NCBI GenBank assembly: GCA_018389105.1
Contig: JACATO010000095.1
Span: 1,609,501-1,673,500, forward strand
From: Nautilus pompilius
Taxonomy: Eukaryota > Mollusca > Cephalopoda > Nautilida > Nautilidae
Length of the DNA: 64,000 bases
Direction of reading: 5' to 3'
Within the stretch, counting starts at the first letter, position 1. Each line of letters begins with the position of its first letter. Position numbers and translations under genes: made by a program. Of the stretch, positions 49,560-61,339 are shown piece by piece. The notes under the pieces were generated by a model that saw only the letters and a list, made by a program, of their open reading frames with translations, had not been told where the DNA came from and searched no databases.

Positions 49560-50788
49560 ATGGAGAGTATGATCCCTTAGCTTTTTAGCTGGAATAGACC
49601 CTGGTCCTGGATTCTAAATTAAAAACAAATTCATATATTAAGTTGAAATAATGGTTTAATGAACTCTCATGGTCTGATAGATGTAATCAAACAGTTTGAT
49701 AGAGTTATAGAATCTGCCCATACCAATATATTCTTGTTTGTAACCACGAGCCAGATGACAGCACTGCTATTAACTCTTAATTCATTGACATAAAGGTTGT
49801 TGTGATTACTAGTATAAATCTCAGCAGGCATAATATCATCAGTTTATTCCCATGGCAGGAAAGGCTTTATTCCTCATTTGATTATCTTCAATATACTGTT
49901 TTATTGGGTGCCTATTTTTCATTAGTATCACACCCTCATCCAGACTGAGGTGCTATCTTGTAGCAAAATGGTGATGAAATTTAGGCAACAGGATTTCAAG
50001 CATAGGTTTCACTTTATAAATCTTATCAGTCTTATCACTGGGAGGATCCTGTTCATTCATCAACCAAATGCAATTAAGTTTAGGGAACTAATAAAAGGTC
50101 ACATTTCACAATGTCCCAAAATCCAGGTGTACTTGAAATGAAGCTTTTCCCTATCCCATGCCAGTAATTTTCACTCCATGGTTTTCCAACAGAATTTTCC
50201 ATCTGTATTTGAAGCTCTATAAATGCTTTCATTTCATCAACATCAACAGGGGTAAAGGATTTTGCATACTATGCATTTGCTGTCATTTGTCTGAGCTGGT
50301 CGGTATGATGTACTCCATGTACACAACAATTCTTAAAAATTCTCATCAGGAAAGTTTATGGCTTTAAATACCAGCATCCATATTTTGGGGAATATTTTTT
50401 GGCTTACATTCTGTTCATCAAATGTAATATTCATAGGAGTAAATGCTTTTGACCAACCTGTATCTTTTCTTTTCTGCTTACATTGCACTAGAATTGATGA
50501 TGCATCACTTATGCCATTATTACATTTACCGTCTGGATCACTAAGTCCATCAACATGATTTTATTTTTTTTTTGATAAAGTTGAAGTCATTATATCAGAT
50601 GGATAATCATCATCAAAGTTATCTTCCCTGCCATTGTTTTCAGAGTGAGTTAAATTTAGTACTTGAGCTGCTGTAATTCTTCGATTCATGCCCGCAATTG
50701 GTGCCATATTGTTGCTTTGTTCATCCTTTAGTACAAAAATCTGTGGTATTTTTATAGATTTTGACCAAAACTGGTCGATCAATGGCAA
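49560..50788 (-). pseudogene. piggyBac (PGBD-like) transposase relic
   Basis: Minus-strand frames give, in order, an acidic N-terminal region (50788-50561), AFTPMNITFDEQNVSQKIFP, VDEMKAFIELQIQM (VDEMKAFIGL in the family), KPWSENYWHGIGK, then DKTDKIYKVKPMLEILLPKF. These are followed by HLSLDEGVILMK at about 49917-49952, which keeps the first catalytic Asp (codon 49938-49940). Further on, GMGRFYNSIKLFDYI near 49685-49725 corresponds to the DNFYTS block but has Gly in place of the catalytic Asp. Many stops and shifts show it is old. No TTAA-flanked ends were located, so only the coding part is called. Confidence 0.85.
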
Positions 50789-50799
50789 CTGTCATTTGC

Positions 50800-53700
50800 A
50801 AACAAATATTGCCAAAGTGCATTAATAATGTGAACACTGATTAGCTGATAGGTTTCCAGAAAGTCTAAGAAAATAATGTTATTGGTATGATGGGTTGAAA
50901 AGGTTAACACATTAGTTTCTCTGAGATTACAGCATCTTAGAAATACTGTACAAAAAGAGAAAAATAAGCTGGAAATTTATTAGGATGTTACCATGCTTTT
51001 TTAAATTCAGAATATGCATAAAGCATGTGTTTGTATGGGTAATCGATTTAACTATTTTAGGTAGATATGTGTAAGTCTACTGATCATTGGATTACTTTCT
51101 AGTTTTGTTTGATAGACTGAAGTGTTAAACATGATTAGTTTGTAAATAAATGTGAAGATTTTTTTTTTATTTTGTTAGTGTGAGATGAAGGCAAAAACCA
51201 AAAATCTGGTCTGTGGAGATATCCTTAATAAATATTTCTATTTTGATTAGTATGAATGTAATCATTTGAGAATAATTGTGAACTGGTATTGTTGTAAAAT
51301 TTCATAGACTTTACTCCCCACATTAGAGGATAAAAACAAGGCATGGAAAGTTTGATATCTCCTTTAATTTGATATGTTTTGTGATACTTATTAGTACATT
51401 AAACATTTTAATGTTTGCGTATTATGTACAGTAAATCTAATATTTAGAGGCTTGTTTGTCACTGCTAACCTGCTCTTGAATTGAGAAAACTTGCTAGTTG
51501 TTCAGCAGAGGTAGCATTTAAACCAAGAAAGATTCCATTTTCATAATCAATTTTACTGCTAATGCTGCTATTGATTTTCTTTTTTTAAAAAATAAATTTC
51601 TCTCTCAGATACAGTGGGGAAAAGATTAACCTATCTTATGGTAGTAAAGCACTTCTATTTAATTTAACTCTGAATTAATTAAAACAAATGTAGATGGATG
51701 TAGGTACATTGGAACAGCAGTTGATAATTTTTGGAGTCCATTTCTGGGTTTCAAGAATTTTGATTTGAGAAATCTGTTTTTCTTAATCAGATTCCTAGAG
51801 AGCCAAGTTCAATTTTTTGAGTAAAACTTTTTAATGAAATGTATAGCTATGAAGACAGGTAATCTTATAAAACTTCCTTATGCGTTATGAAATCAGAACC
51901 ATGTGGAATTATGCATTTTATATGAAATCAAAAAAGATTGGAGGATACAGTGTAGTTAATCATTTATCATTTCTTGTTTACATCCATAAAATAACAGTTA
52001 TATATTGCTCATTATGCAGACAGTTTCTAATTGTAGCCAAGAAGGCAATTAAGTGAATTTAACTCAATTTTTCTCTTTCTCCACTGGTATGCACAAAGAT
52101 TATGTGATTATTTAGTTTGCAAAGTAGGATGATCACGATGGTTAAATATTTAAGCTATTATTTATCTATCCACCCTTTGCTTTTTTTTTTATTTTGTTTG
52201 TTTTTCCTCCAAATTTTAGATGTTAACCAAAAAAAAAAAAAAAACAAACTGAAAGATAATGAAAATGCATTAATACTAATAAAGTTATGGATTGTAAACA
52301 ATGTTGATGTATATGCAGGAAGCAATAAATTAAGGAAAAGAACTTTTGCCTGCAAAACTAGGCAGAAAATTTAAAAAAAAAAGTTGCTGGTCAATGTTGT
52401 TCTGATACTGTTGAAGTTTTATGAAAAATATAAGTATGCGACCAACACTAAAAAACCTGTACTTTTATTTTTGTATTTGTTTCCTCTCTTTGAAAGAAAT
52501 TGAATAGTTTCTATTGTTAAATAATAATACTTCGGAGTTTTCTTTCCAAAACAGGATATTGAAATTAAAAAAAAACAAAAAAACATGAAGGTCTCAGAAA
52601 TCTTTGAAAGGAAACGCACAAGATAATTTGAATTAGCAAGATGCCATGTGGTCTTCATCTAAATGATGTCTGTTGTTGAAGATCATTTTCTTTGTTGTTT
52701 CTTAGATAGACAGGTGTATTTCTAACTATTTATTCAGAACTCAATCTGTATGTCTCTAGGGCTGACAGAGGATTACTGTCATACAATGGAGATTGGTCAA
52801 AGGCCAGTGATTGCCATTGGACAGTTGTAGTCCTAATCACACTACTGCTGAATGCAATTGGCATACACAGGGAACAGTTGTCTTTGTGACCCAGGAGAAT
52901 CCTATGAATTATATTTTTAGAATTTATGTTCACCTCTCAACTAAAGAAGCACAGTATTCTTTTGTTATGTAGGTTTAATTACTACACTGTACTCTAGCAA
53001 AGTAAATGCATTCTAAGAAACCTGAATCACAGACATTTATAATATTTATGTACATGGCAAACACAAAATGGACCATGCATCTCAGGTTTTCAAACCAAGG
53101 CTTTGTTTACTATGTGTATTGCAAAAAAAATCCTTACAGTAAAGTGTTTAATTTCTTCAATAGTTTTACTACTGACTGTCAGTTTAGATATTATATAATT
53201 TGATAGATATTCTATTTTGATCCCTATTTGCTTCTGACTTGATGATCTTGGAACAAAAAAACATATAGCAATTAATTACAATTGTTGGGTAGTATCATTC
53301 TAGTTAATCAGAATAATGGACAATTGCTCAGAAGACAGATTATAATTTTTGTCTTTTTAGAGTCATGATCAAGTTATGATAATATTCTTTGTATTTTATA
53401 GAAATGAAAACAGTTTTTTAAAAAAAAAATCTGAAAAAGAACTTTTAAATATCTGATACCAAGATGAATCAAATATTATTTTGCACTTTTCCATTGGACA
53501 ACAGTGTGAAGATAACATCTGTATTAGCTGTATGCAGATGTCTAAAGTTGATAACCAGATTATTGGAATAAATCACTTATCATGACAGTTCTCAACACTG
53601 CTGGTAGCCGAAAAGGGAATTTTCAGTTGAGAAATTACTAAGTTTAATTAGGTAAAAAACAAAAATTTCATTTACAAAGCAACCAATATTCATGGATGTT

Positions 53701-56700
53701 GGAATTTAGCTATACTTTCTGCTTTTCTGTTCCATTTTGTAAATTCTGTTTAGACAAATTTGTGTAAGTTTTTTTTGTGCAAATAAAATATTTAAAAAGA
53801 CAAACAATCCTTGAATTTTAGAGGTGATCCATTGGTAATCTCATATGCTAAAAAATCATAAGAAAATCAACAACAACAAAATCCTGCTGACTGAATTAAA
53901 TTTTAATTGGTAAAATCATGCAATTATAGTAACTTATTTGATATAACGTTGCTTTATTTCTCTTTTTGCTAAGATCATCATGAGCAGGCCTCCAAAAATA
54001 TGATTGCCATGTCGCTGTTGGTACACAAAATCTAGCTGGCAATGACTGTCTTTTCTGATAATTGTCAAGGATACCAATAGTGAAAACCAGGATAAAATCT
54101 GCATGGACCTGAGTTGACCTATACAGACTATTATCTTGCAAATTATGGACAGTTAAAGCATTCAGTGAAATGATACACTCTTGATCTATGATCTCAAACA
54201 GCAAGAAAATTGCAATTTTATGATTTGCATCTAGTTATAAGGAACAAGTGATGATGGGTCATGTGTGATGCACATGCTATGGAAAATATAACAACTCAGA
54301 AGAAGAATGTAAATAAGAGTGAAACAGCGGAAGGAAGCAAAAAGTATATTATTGGAGAAGGAATTGACTGTTGCAGCATAAAGACCTGTGGGACCTAGTA
54401 CAACTTTTGATACATTCATCTAAAAGTTAACAGCACAAACTTGCTCTGTATCATTGCAACTTTGGATTCATTCCTCGTAACAAAAAGTGATTGCCTTTCA
54501 AACCTAGTGGTCTTTTCTGTTCAGCAGGTGGCTTGGAGTAGCCACTTCAACCAGAATCATTTTTAGAAAGTACATAAAGCTTCACTGAACACCAGCATGA
54601 GTGATTGAAGGCAGTTTTTTTGGATACCAGATTAATTAACCAAGCTTTTAGGCCACTTAGAAGGCCAAAAATTTCACCTGACCTTTCCACTGCGATCCTG
54701 TTTTAGCTGGTGACTATAAAATTTTTATGGATACAAAATTCTTTTAAATCTCTGGAGCCCTGAACCATGACACTTTTTCTTTTTTCAGTAATGATTTCTA
54801 GTTGAGAAGTAATCTCATTAAGTTGAAACAAATAAGCAGTTTATCTAAGTTGATATTCTGATTTTTAAATAAACAAAAAAAAAGTTTCTAACAATGAAAG
54901 GATTACTAATATTGGCTTGTAAGAAGAGTTATGTCTTTTGGCTTCCCATGGGTCAGAGAGATGATAAACAACATTGTACAATTTGCTAAGTTTCTTTCCT
55001 GGTGGCTTCATTCCAAGGCTAAACAGTTTTCTACAAAGTTCTATTTATTAACTGTAGAAAATGAAGAAGATATCTTCCAAAATACTATTGACAGAATAGT
55101 TTGGAAAATACAAGTAAAACTTTTAAACATTTTTACCAGTTACTGTTTTTTTTTGTTTTTTTTTGTTATTACAGATAAATGTAAATTAGACAAGTAAACT
55201 TTAATAATTTCAAAATTACTGATGTGTTTACTGTGATTTCAAGTCAATACACAGTCCATCTCATGTACGCAGTCTTAAAATACACACACACACACACACC
55301 TTACTAACATGGGATTTTGTTGATTGAAGAAAACTCTGAAGTTTTTCCTTTTTTGTTGTCTAGCCAAACCTTGCACAGTATGGTTTTTCTATTGTTTAAA
55401 TAAAATGCTGAAGAAATCAGGTGTAATTATTGTAGAATCATTGAGAAAAGCAAATAGTAATATGGTACAGAGAATTTCCTTACTGGTCAGTTTAGTGAGC
55501 CAATTGATATTAGGACATTTTAGGCATGCTTCTACAGCCATTTTATTTGTAACAGTTTGTATGTAGTTTGTGGAAGACTGATGCCAACTTCTCAAAGGTT
55601 ATTAATCTATTGGAGAGACTAATGTTTGAAGTGGACAGTGACTGTAGACCCAAGAAAAATTCACAAGGCATTCATCTTTTAATTTGAACTGGGCATGATC
55701 CTGTGTGTTTTAAAGAAATTTATGGTGGAAATTAGATTACCAGATATCTTGGTGGATACTAGGCATACTGCAGGTGTGATGCTGCATCACTGCCCCTCAT
55801 TTGCTTTGTGTGTAACCAAATTATTGGAATGCTAAGGAAGAGGCTTTTGCTAGACAGACATAGCTTGGAGATTTAATCCAGTGCAAGTATTATTAGAAGA
55901 CTCTGTTAGAAGTTTTATTCAAACCAGAAATATTTCTGTTTGCCTTTTAGACATTCTGGTACCAAAATTCATAATGTCCCAAGGAAATGCCAAGTTTAAA
56001 AGTTGGACTGATTTAGATTGTCTTGTACTCATTTGTTTTTGTATCAGCTAAGAGATGTATCAACATTTAAACAAGTTTAAAGTTTTTTTTTAAGGTTGGG
56101 TTTCTCTAAAGGATTTAGTTAGCACGCACATGCACACACGCGCACACACACTTATTACTTTGCTTCTTACTCTGAAAAAAGAAAATATTGGTACAAGAGA
56201 GCGAGAAGTATTACTTAAATTAAAATATTAAAGTTTCCCTTCCTTGTTGGTTATTGCCAAAATTGAATAGGAATAAATTAGTTGGAAATTTACCAAACTT
56301 TATATCAAGAGGTTTATTGACTATTGCTTTCCTAAAGCTTTATTTCATGTCATAAGCAGCCATGGGTTTAACGTTTTTTCATCTTGAATAAAAAAATAAA
56401 TAAAAGGATTTCTACTAAATTTATCGGTTTTTCTGTACCTTATCTTTAGTGTTGAAGCCATTTTAATATATTGTAAATATGTCAATTATAAGAAAAAAAA
56501 ATAGTTTCTTTTTCTTGCTTTTCAAGTACCTTTAAGTAATCGCAGACAGGAAAATTGCTTCTCTCTCTTTACAGAATTGGATGAAAATACTGGATAGAAC
56601 TATGATAATCACTTGGTATTTGATTTATACTTCAAATATTAGTGTTTTTGGACAAATATTGCAAACTATTTTCTGAAACACCATAGATAGACAGTTTAAG

Positions 56701-58790
56701 TTTATATCCACCCTGCTGTGATGGCAATAATGTGTGTTTTGGTGTGTGCTGACAGACAATATTAATTTATTTTCTTTGTGAATTTCAGTCAGAGAATTCA
56801 TGCTGACTGCTTTTTACCAATAATGTATTTTAGTGTGTCGAAGATTAAAAAAATTCAAAGCCAAACTGGTTTTGCGACATAAATGGGAAGTCTTATTATT
56901 TTATTTTGTACACTGCCCTTATTTAAGAAAAATAATAAATAAGACGTGAGAGGGTTGATGCATTTGTAGCCAATAATGGATTGTTTATCCTACAATAAAA
57001 ATAGCAGAAGCACAGTGCACCAAATGGCAGAGTCCTGTTATCAGGTATTGGTACAGGAGATGGTCTGTAATTCTCATTCAGTTTCAACTTGGCATGTCAA
57101 TACTGATGAATAAATGACAGATAGATGGCTTTAAAAATTAGATGGTATCAGTGTAAATGATCATGGATTTATTATCATAGACTTGCTTTCTTGTTACCTG
57201 ATGCAAAATGTTTTGTATACACAACACGAATAATCATACTGTTTGGACATGCAGATAATTTAACCAGTTAAAATATTTTTTCTATTTTAATATGCATATT
57301 TGATGTGATTTTTTTGGGCCTTTTTTTTACTATTAAAGATAGTGAGATGGAAATTTTTTAAATAGATTTATAAAAAAAGCAACAACATTTGACATATTGA
57401 AAACGTATCAAATTACAGTATTGTGATGGAAATGGATATGGATATGAATGCACGTGAACAAAAAAAAATAGTGAATTGTAGTTGAAAGTAGCCTAAGAAC
57501 TGCGGCATAAAAATCTCTGATTTTGCTACTTTATGGAAACAGTAGAGAACTAATTTCATTATATTGTATTTAAATGCAAATGATGTCTTGGTGTTTATAT
57601 AGGGTGGGCAGAGGGTTATTTATCTATTTACTTTTAGCTTAACTGAATCAAGATGGAAATTTGTGCGTTATGTCTTTAATGCCATTTTGGGAAAAGGGGC
57701 CAATTCAATCAGTAAAGATTCCACAATCCTCAGACAGAAACTTGACAAGCTTTAAATCATGAATACTTCAGGGTGAATTTCCTCTGGATGTTATCCTGTT
57801 CTCGTTTCTCATAGTTTATGCCAAAATACATTGTATGTCACTGACAGAGGTAGAGAGAGAAGTTTGACTTGCAAAGAACTTGCTTTTCTGGGAAATTTAA
57901 ATTTGCAGTCTAAAAATGGAAATAGGAGGAGCAAGAGCAAATGAACAAACATATACTTTTTAGTGTTAAAGCAGATTAACTAGTGACCATTCCATACTTT
58001 CTTTTGGCTTTTAAATGAGTTTTCAGCTCTCTCCTGATTTACTTTTAAACCATAATCTTTGTTTGTTACATGACATTCACTAAGTATTTCCACTTCATGT
58101 GGAGCCTTTTCTTTTGTGTTGTTATAAAAAAAATAAGAAAGGTCACAATAACATAGCCCTTTTATTTTTTTAAATTTTTTCCATCTACACTGATACAGCA
58201 TGCTTTCATATAATTGCTCCTGAAATAGGTATCAATTTAGGAACAGGCCACTCACTATGAACATCTTTTCCATAAAATTCAAGGCTTTTGTTGTCAAAGT
58301 TTAAACATTTTCCATATTAAATATCTGCTAAAGTTACACATTAGGATTTTGATAGATTTTATGCATAATGAATTAGGTTATTCATAGTGGTTGGTGCCTT
58401 CAGTATCTTTGTGTTTAGCAGGATTTTAGTTGGACAATATTTTGCAACAAAACTGAAATGAAGAAAACTCCATGGTATTTTAGGAAATCCTTGATTTATA
58501 AAAAAAAAAAAGGTGAAATTCTAAAAGGAGAAGACAAATCCTTCCTCAGACCAGACCTCATTGTATATTTATTTATATATTTGTTTTGAAAGTTCTGTTG
58601 ATTTTTTAAAACTTTAAAAAGGGACTTTTACATATTTTGTTACAAGTGACAGTCCTAATTTATTGTTTATGTTCAGTCTTGTGTTGACATTCAACAACTC
58701 ATACTTTAGTGTTAATGTATAAAAGGGAACTTTTATTATACATAAACTCTCCAATACCTCTGAATCTCTGAGTTTTATGTTTGTTTTTTT
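50800..58790. other. Long non-coding AT-rich stretch
   Basis: About 8 kb with no recognised gene or transposon. It contains CA/CG microsatellites at 55281-55299 and 56122-56151, and facing T and A runs at about 52180-52245 that could pair. Several short open stretches (for example 53896-54204 minus, 55324-55566 plus) have no motif. Confidence 0.5.
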
Positions 58791-58796
58791 TAAATG

Positions 58797-59545
58797 TTGT
58801 GTGTCAGCCAACTCCTCTTGAATGCACAATTCATCTGTATCCATGAGAACATACTGGCCTTTCCTTTTCTTGTGTCAAATGGCTACAATGTTTTTTTCTG
58901 GAATGCTAGTAGGTTTGAACACATCATATCATATCCAATTTCTTTTTCCAAACCAGTGCTGATTGCAGAAAGTTGAATGTCCTGATTTTGAAAAATTTGT
59001 ATGACAGCCATTTTATTTGCATCAAGTTCTGCACTTCATTGAGCCACAAGATTATTCTCAGTAAAGTCTGGAAACATCCAACAAGTGTCTGCACTATAAG
59101 ACTTCATTCATTGTCAGAAACTTTTTAGATAATGTCAGTCCTCCCAGAACTTGAAGAATTCACACCTTTCTCAATCTGGATTATATCTTGTAAAACCAAG
59201 CATTAATAATGGTGCCATATTGATGCTGTGACCCCATAAACTGCCAAATGTGTTGTAACTTTCCTGAATGTCAACCTTGAAGAAGTAACTGGACAAACAG
59301 TATGACTAATTATAGATTAGTGATTCATGATCAGAGTATTGGTAATTTACTTTTTTATAATATAGAGCAGCCTAAAATGTTTATACAGCACATTTTGTCA
59401 GATTACTGAATAGCAAGCGCAACTGAGCGGGAAGAAAAATCACTCATTTTACTTACTCTTTTTTTGCAAAATCAATATGTGATAAGACCTCATAACAGGG
59501 AAGATGATGCTTGATTTTCAATGGCAGTACATGATATACCTCCAT
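58797..59545. repeat. Unknown interspersed repeat, copy 2
   Basis: The sister of 24275-25015, in the same orientation. On the minus strand it encodes MDTDELCIQEELAD where the other copy has MDTAEFCIQEELAD. Other shared blocks are listed for copy 1. The open stretch 58614-58844 (minus) includes this peptide but soon runs out of the repeat. Divergence between the two copies is considerable, so the family is old. Confidence 0.7.
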
Positions 59546-59559
59546 TTTTACATGTTGTT

Positions 59560-61250
59560 TAACCCTGGTGTTAGCACAGATTTATTATTTGTTGTGTTTT
59601 AATAAACATTAATAAATAATTTTTTGCAGTATTATTCTTAAAGAACCACTCACATTTAAACAAAAAAATTATAACATTTACCGTTATTATTCAAAAATCA
59701 TAATAAAATTTTAATGAATTCATCTGGCATTGCAAGAAGAAAACTTAACTTTAAGATTTCATGATTACCTGAATCTGATGTCACTGCTGATGTCAATCAT
59801 TTATATTGCACATCTGGAAACTGGGTTTATGCAGTCTCAATCAATCAATATCTCGCTCTCTTTCTTTATCCTCTCCACAAAATAAAAGGCAGGTAATTTT
59901 CTACTTGTAGTTTATTTCAAAGTTTTGAAAGTTAATTAATTTTTGCATAATAAATGCTATAAAACAATTACTTTTTATTTCCAGTTTTGTTAAAAATAAT
60001 AACAAAAAATGCCCTTCAGAATCTCTCAGCTGGCCAGATTGGGTTAACTCTCAATTAATATGGAGAGGTTGTGAATATTGTTCAACATGTTTTCTGCAGC
60101 ATTTGTAGTTTGATTGCTGCCACTTATAACTCATAATAATCTGATTGTCCCAGCTTGAGCTCTGTGGTTTAAATAACAGCTTTCTGAATGATAGTTTATT
60201 AGCCTTGTTATTTTTAAAAGAATTTTCCAAGTTTTAGGGTTTCATTTTAACAGAATATATAGTGTCATACTGAAAATTAGGAAAGTTAAATCATAAAAAT
60301 GTCTTAAATTGATTTGTTCTTGTGAGACATAATTTTTTTTAATGTTTATAACTGATACCTGATTTAAAGGATTGGCAAGTGTGGTGAAAGTTTTTGTTTG
60401 CTGAACCTGGAACATGACTTTGGTCAAACAGAATGGGGTCAACTTTCAATTATTAGTCCCCTCTTAAACTGTAGAAAGAACTCGCCTGTTGTTGAAGGCT
60501 ATTGCTAAGTATGGAGTAAGTAATTTTACTACCAGCATCAGATCCATGGAGTCTGTCCAGAGGAAGCTGATAGCTAGTGGTTCCAGGCAGGCAGGCAGTT
60601 ATTAATGACTATGAAGTTTTTTTTTTTTTTTTTGGCTGATTTAGTATTAATGTTGGTCATCAAAGCTACAGACAGGTACAAGTTATTTGCAGTCATAGTT
60701 TGTAGATGCTAATTATTTGATGCATGTGTTACTGATTTTATAAACAAAATCTACCATAGCTTTTGACAACATTTTACTAGAGTTCTGAGATTGTTATTTA
60801 GAAATTTCAATCATTTGTGTTAAGAATTCTTAATCTGACATAATATCTATATCAACCATTAAATTTTTTTGGTTATATTTAAACTTAATTTTTCATATAG
60901 CTATGTATTGTATTCAAGGTTTCCACATTTAAATAGGTTACTAATCTTAGAGTTTACAATAATTTTCACAGTATACTAATTCATAACTTACAAGTCTTTA
61001 GCTTTAAACTTTTTTCGTTTATAATTAAAATTTGAGGCCATTGTACTGCTTTTCATTAGTTGAAGTTCCATTTTATAAATTTACAATATATATACACTAG
61101 AATGCAGATCTTTTCTCCTTAATAGTAGTAGTAGTAGTAGTTAGTAGTAGTTAATAATAGTGGTAATAGAAGATATTAAAAACTTTAACCTAATGCTGCT
61201 ATATTGTAAATATTCTGTTTATAAAAATTTTTAAATACCTTGTTTTTTTT
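59560..61250. other. Non-coding AT-rich stretch
   Basis: No genes were recognised. It contains a T run near 60619-60634 and an (AGT)n microsatellite at 61122-61150. Confidence 0.5.
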
Positions 61251-61271
61251 TTTAGAAAAAATACTTGACAG

Positions 61272-61332
61272 ATGAAGGTTAATAATAAGCTCTTGAAGTT
61301 TTTGTTGTTAATATTATTATCACTCTGTAGAG
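61272..61332 (+). CDS. Second candidate signal-peptide exon
   Basis: A T-rich tract ending in TTTTAG (61255) opens a putative exon 61256-61332. From ATG 61272, 20 codons (MKVNNKLLKFLLLILLSLCR) plus one base lead to GTAATT. The peptide has a lysine-bearing n-region and a strong leucine core, like a signal peptide. The donor phase (1) is the same as for the candidate at 46333-46384 on the same strand, so alternative first exons or neighbouring genes are possible. The Kozak context is weak (C at -3). No downstream exon is visible, and chance in T-rich DNA remains quite possible. Confidence 0.25.
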
Positions 61333-61339
61333 GTAATTT

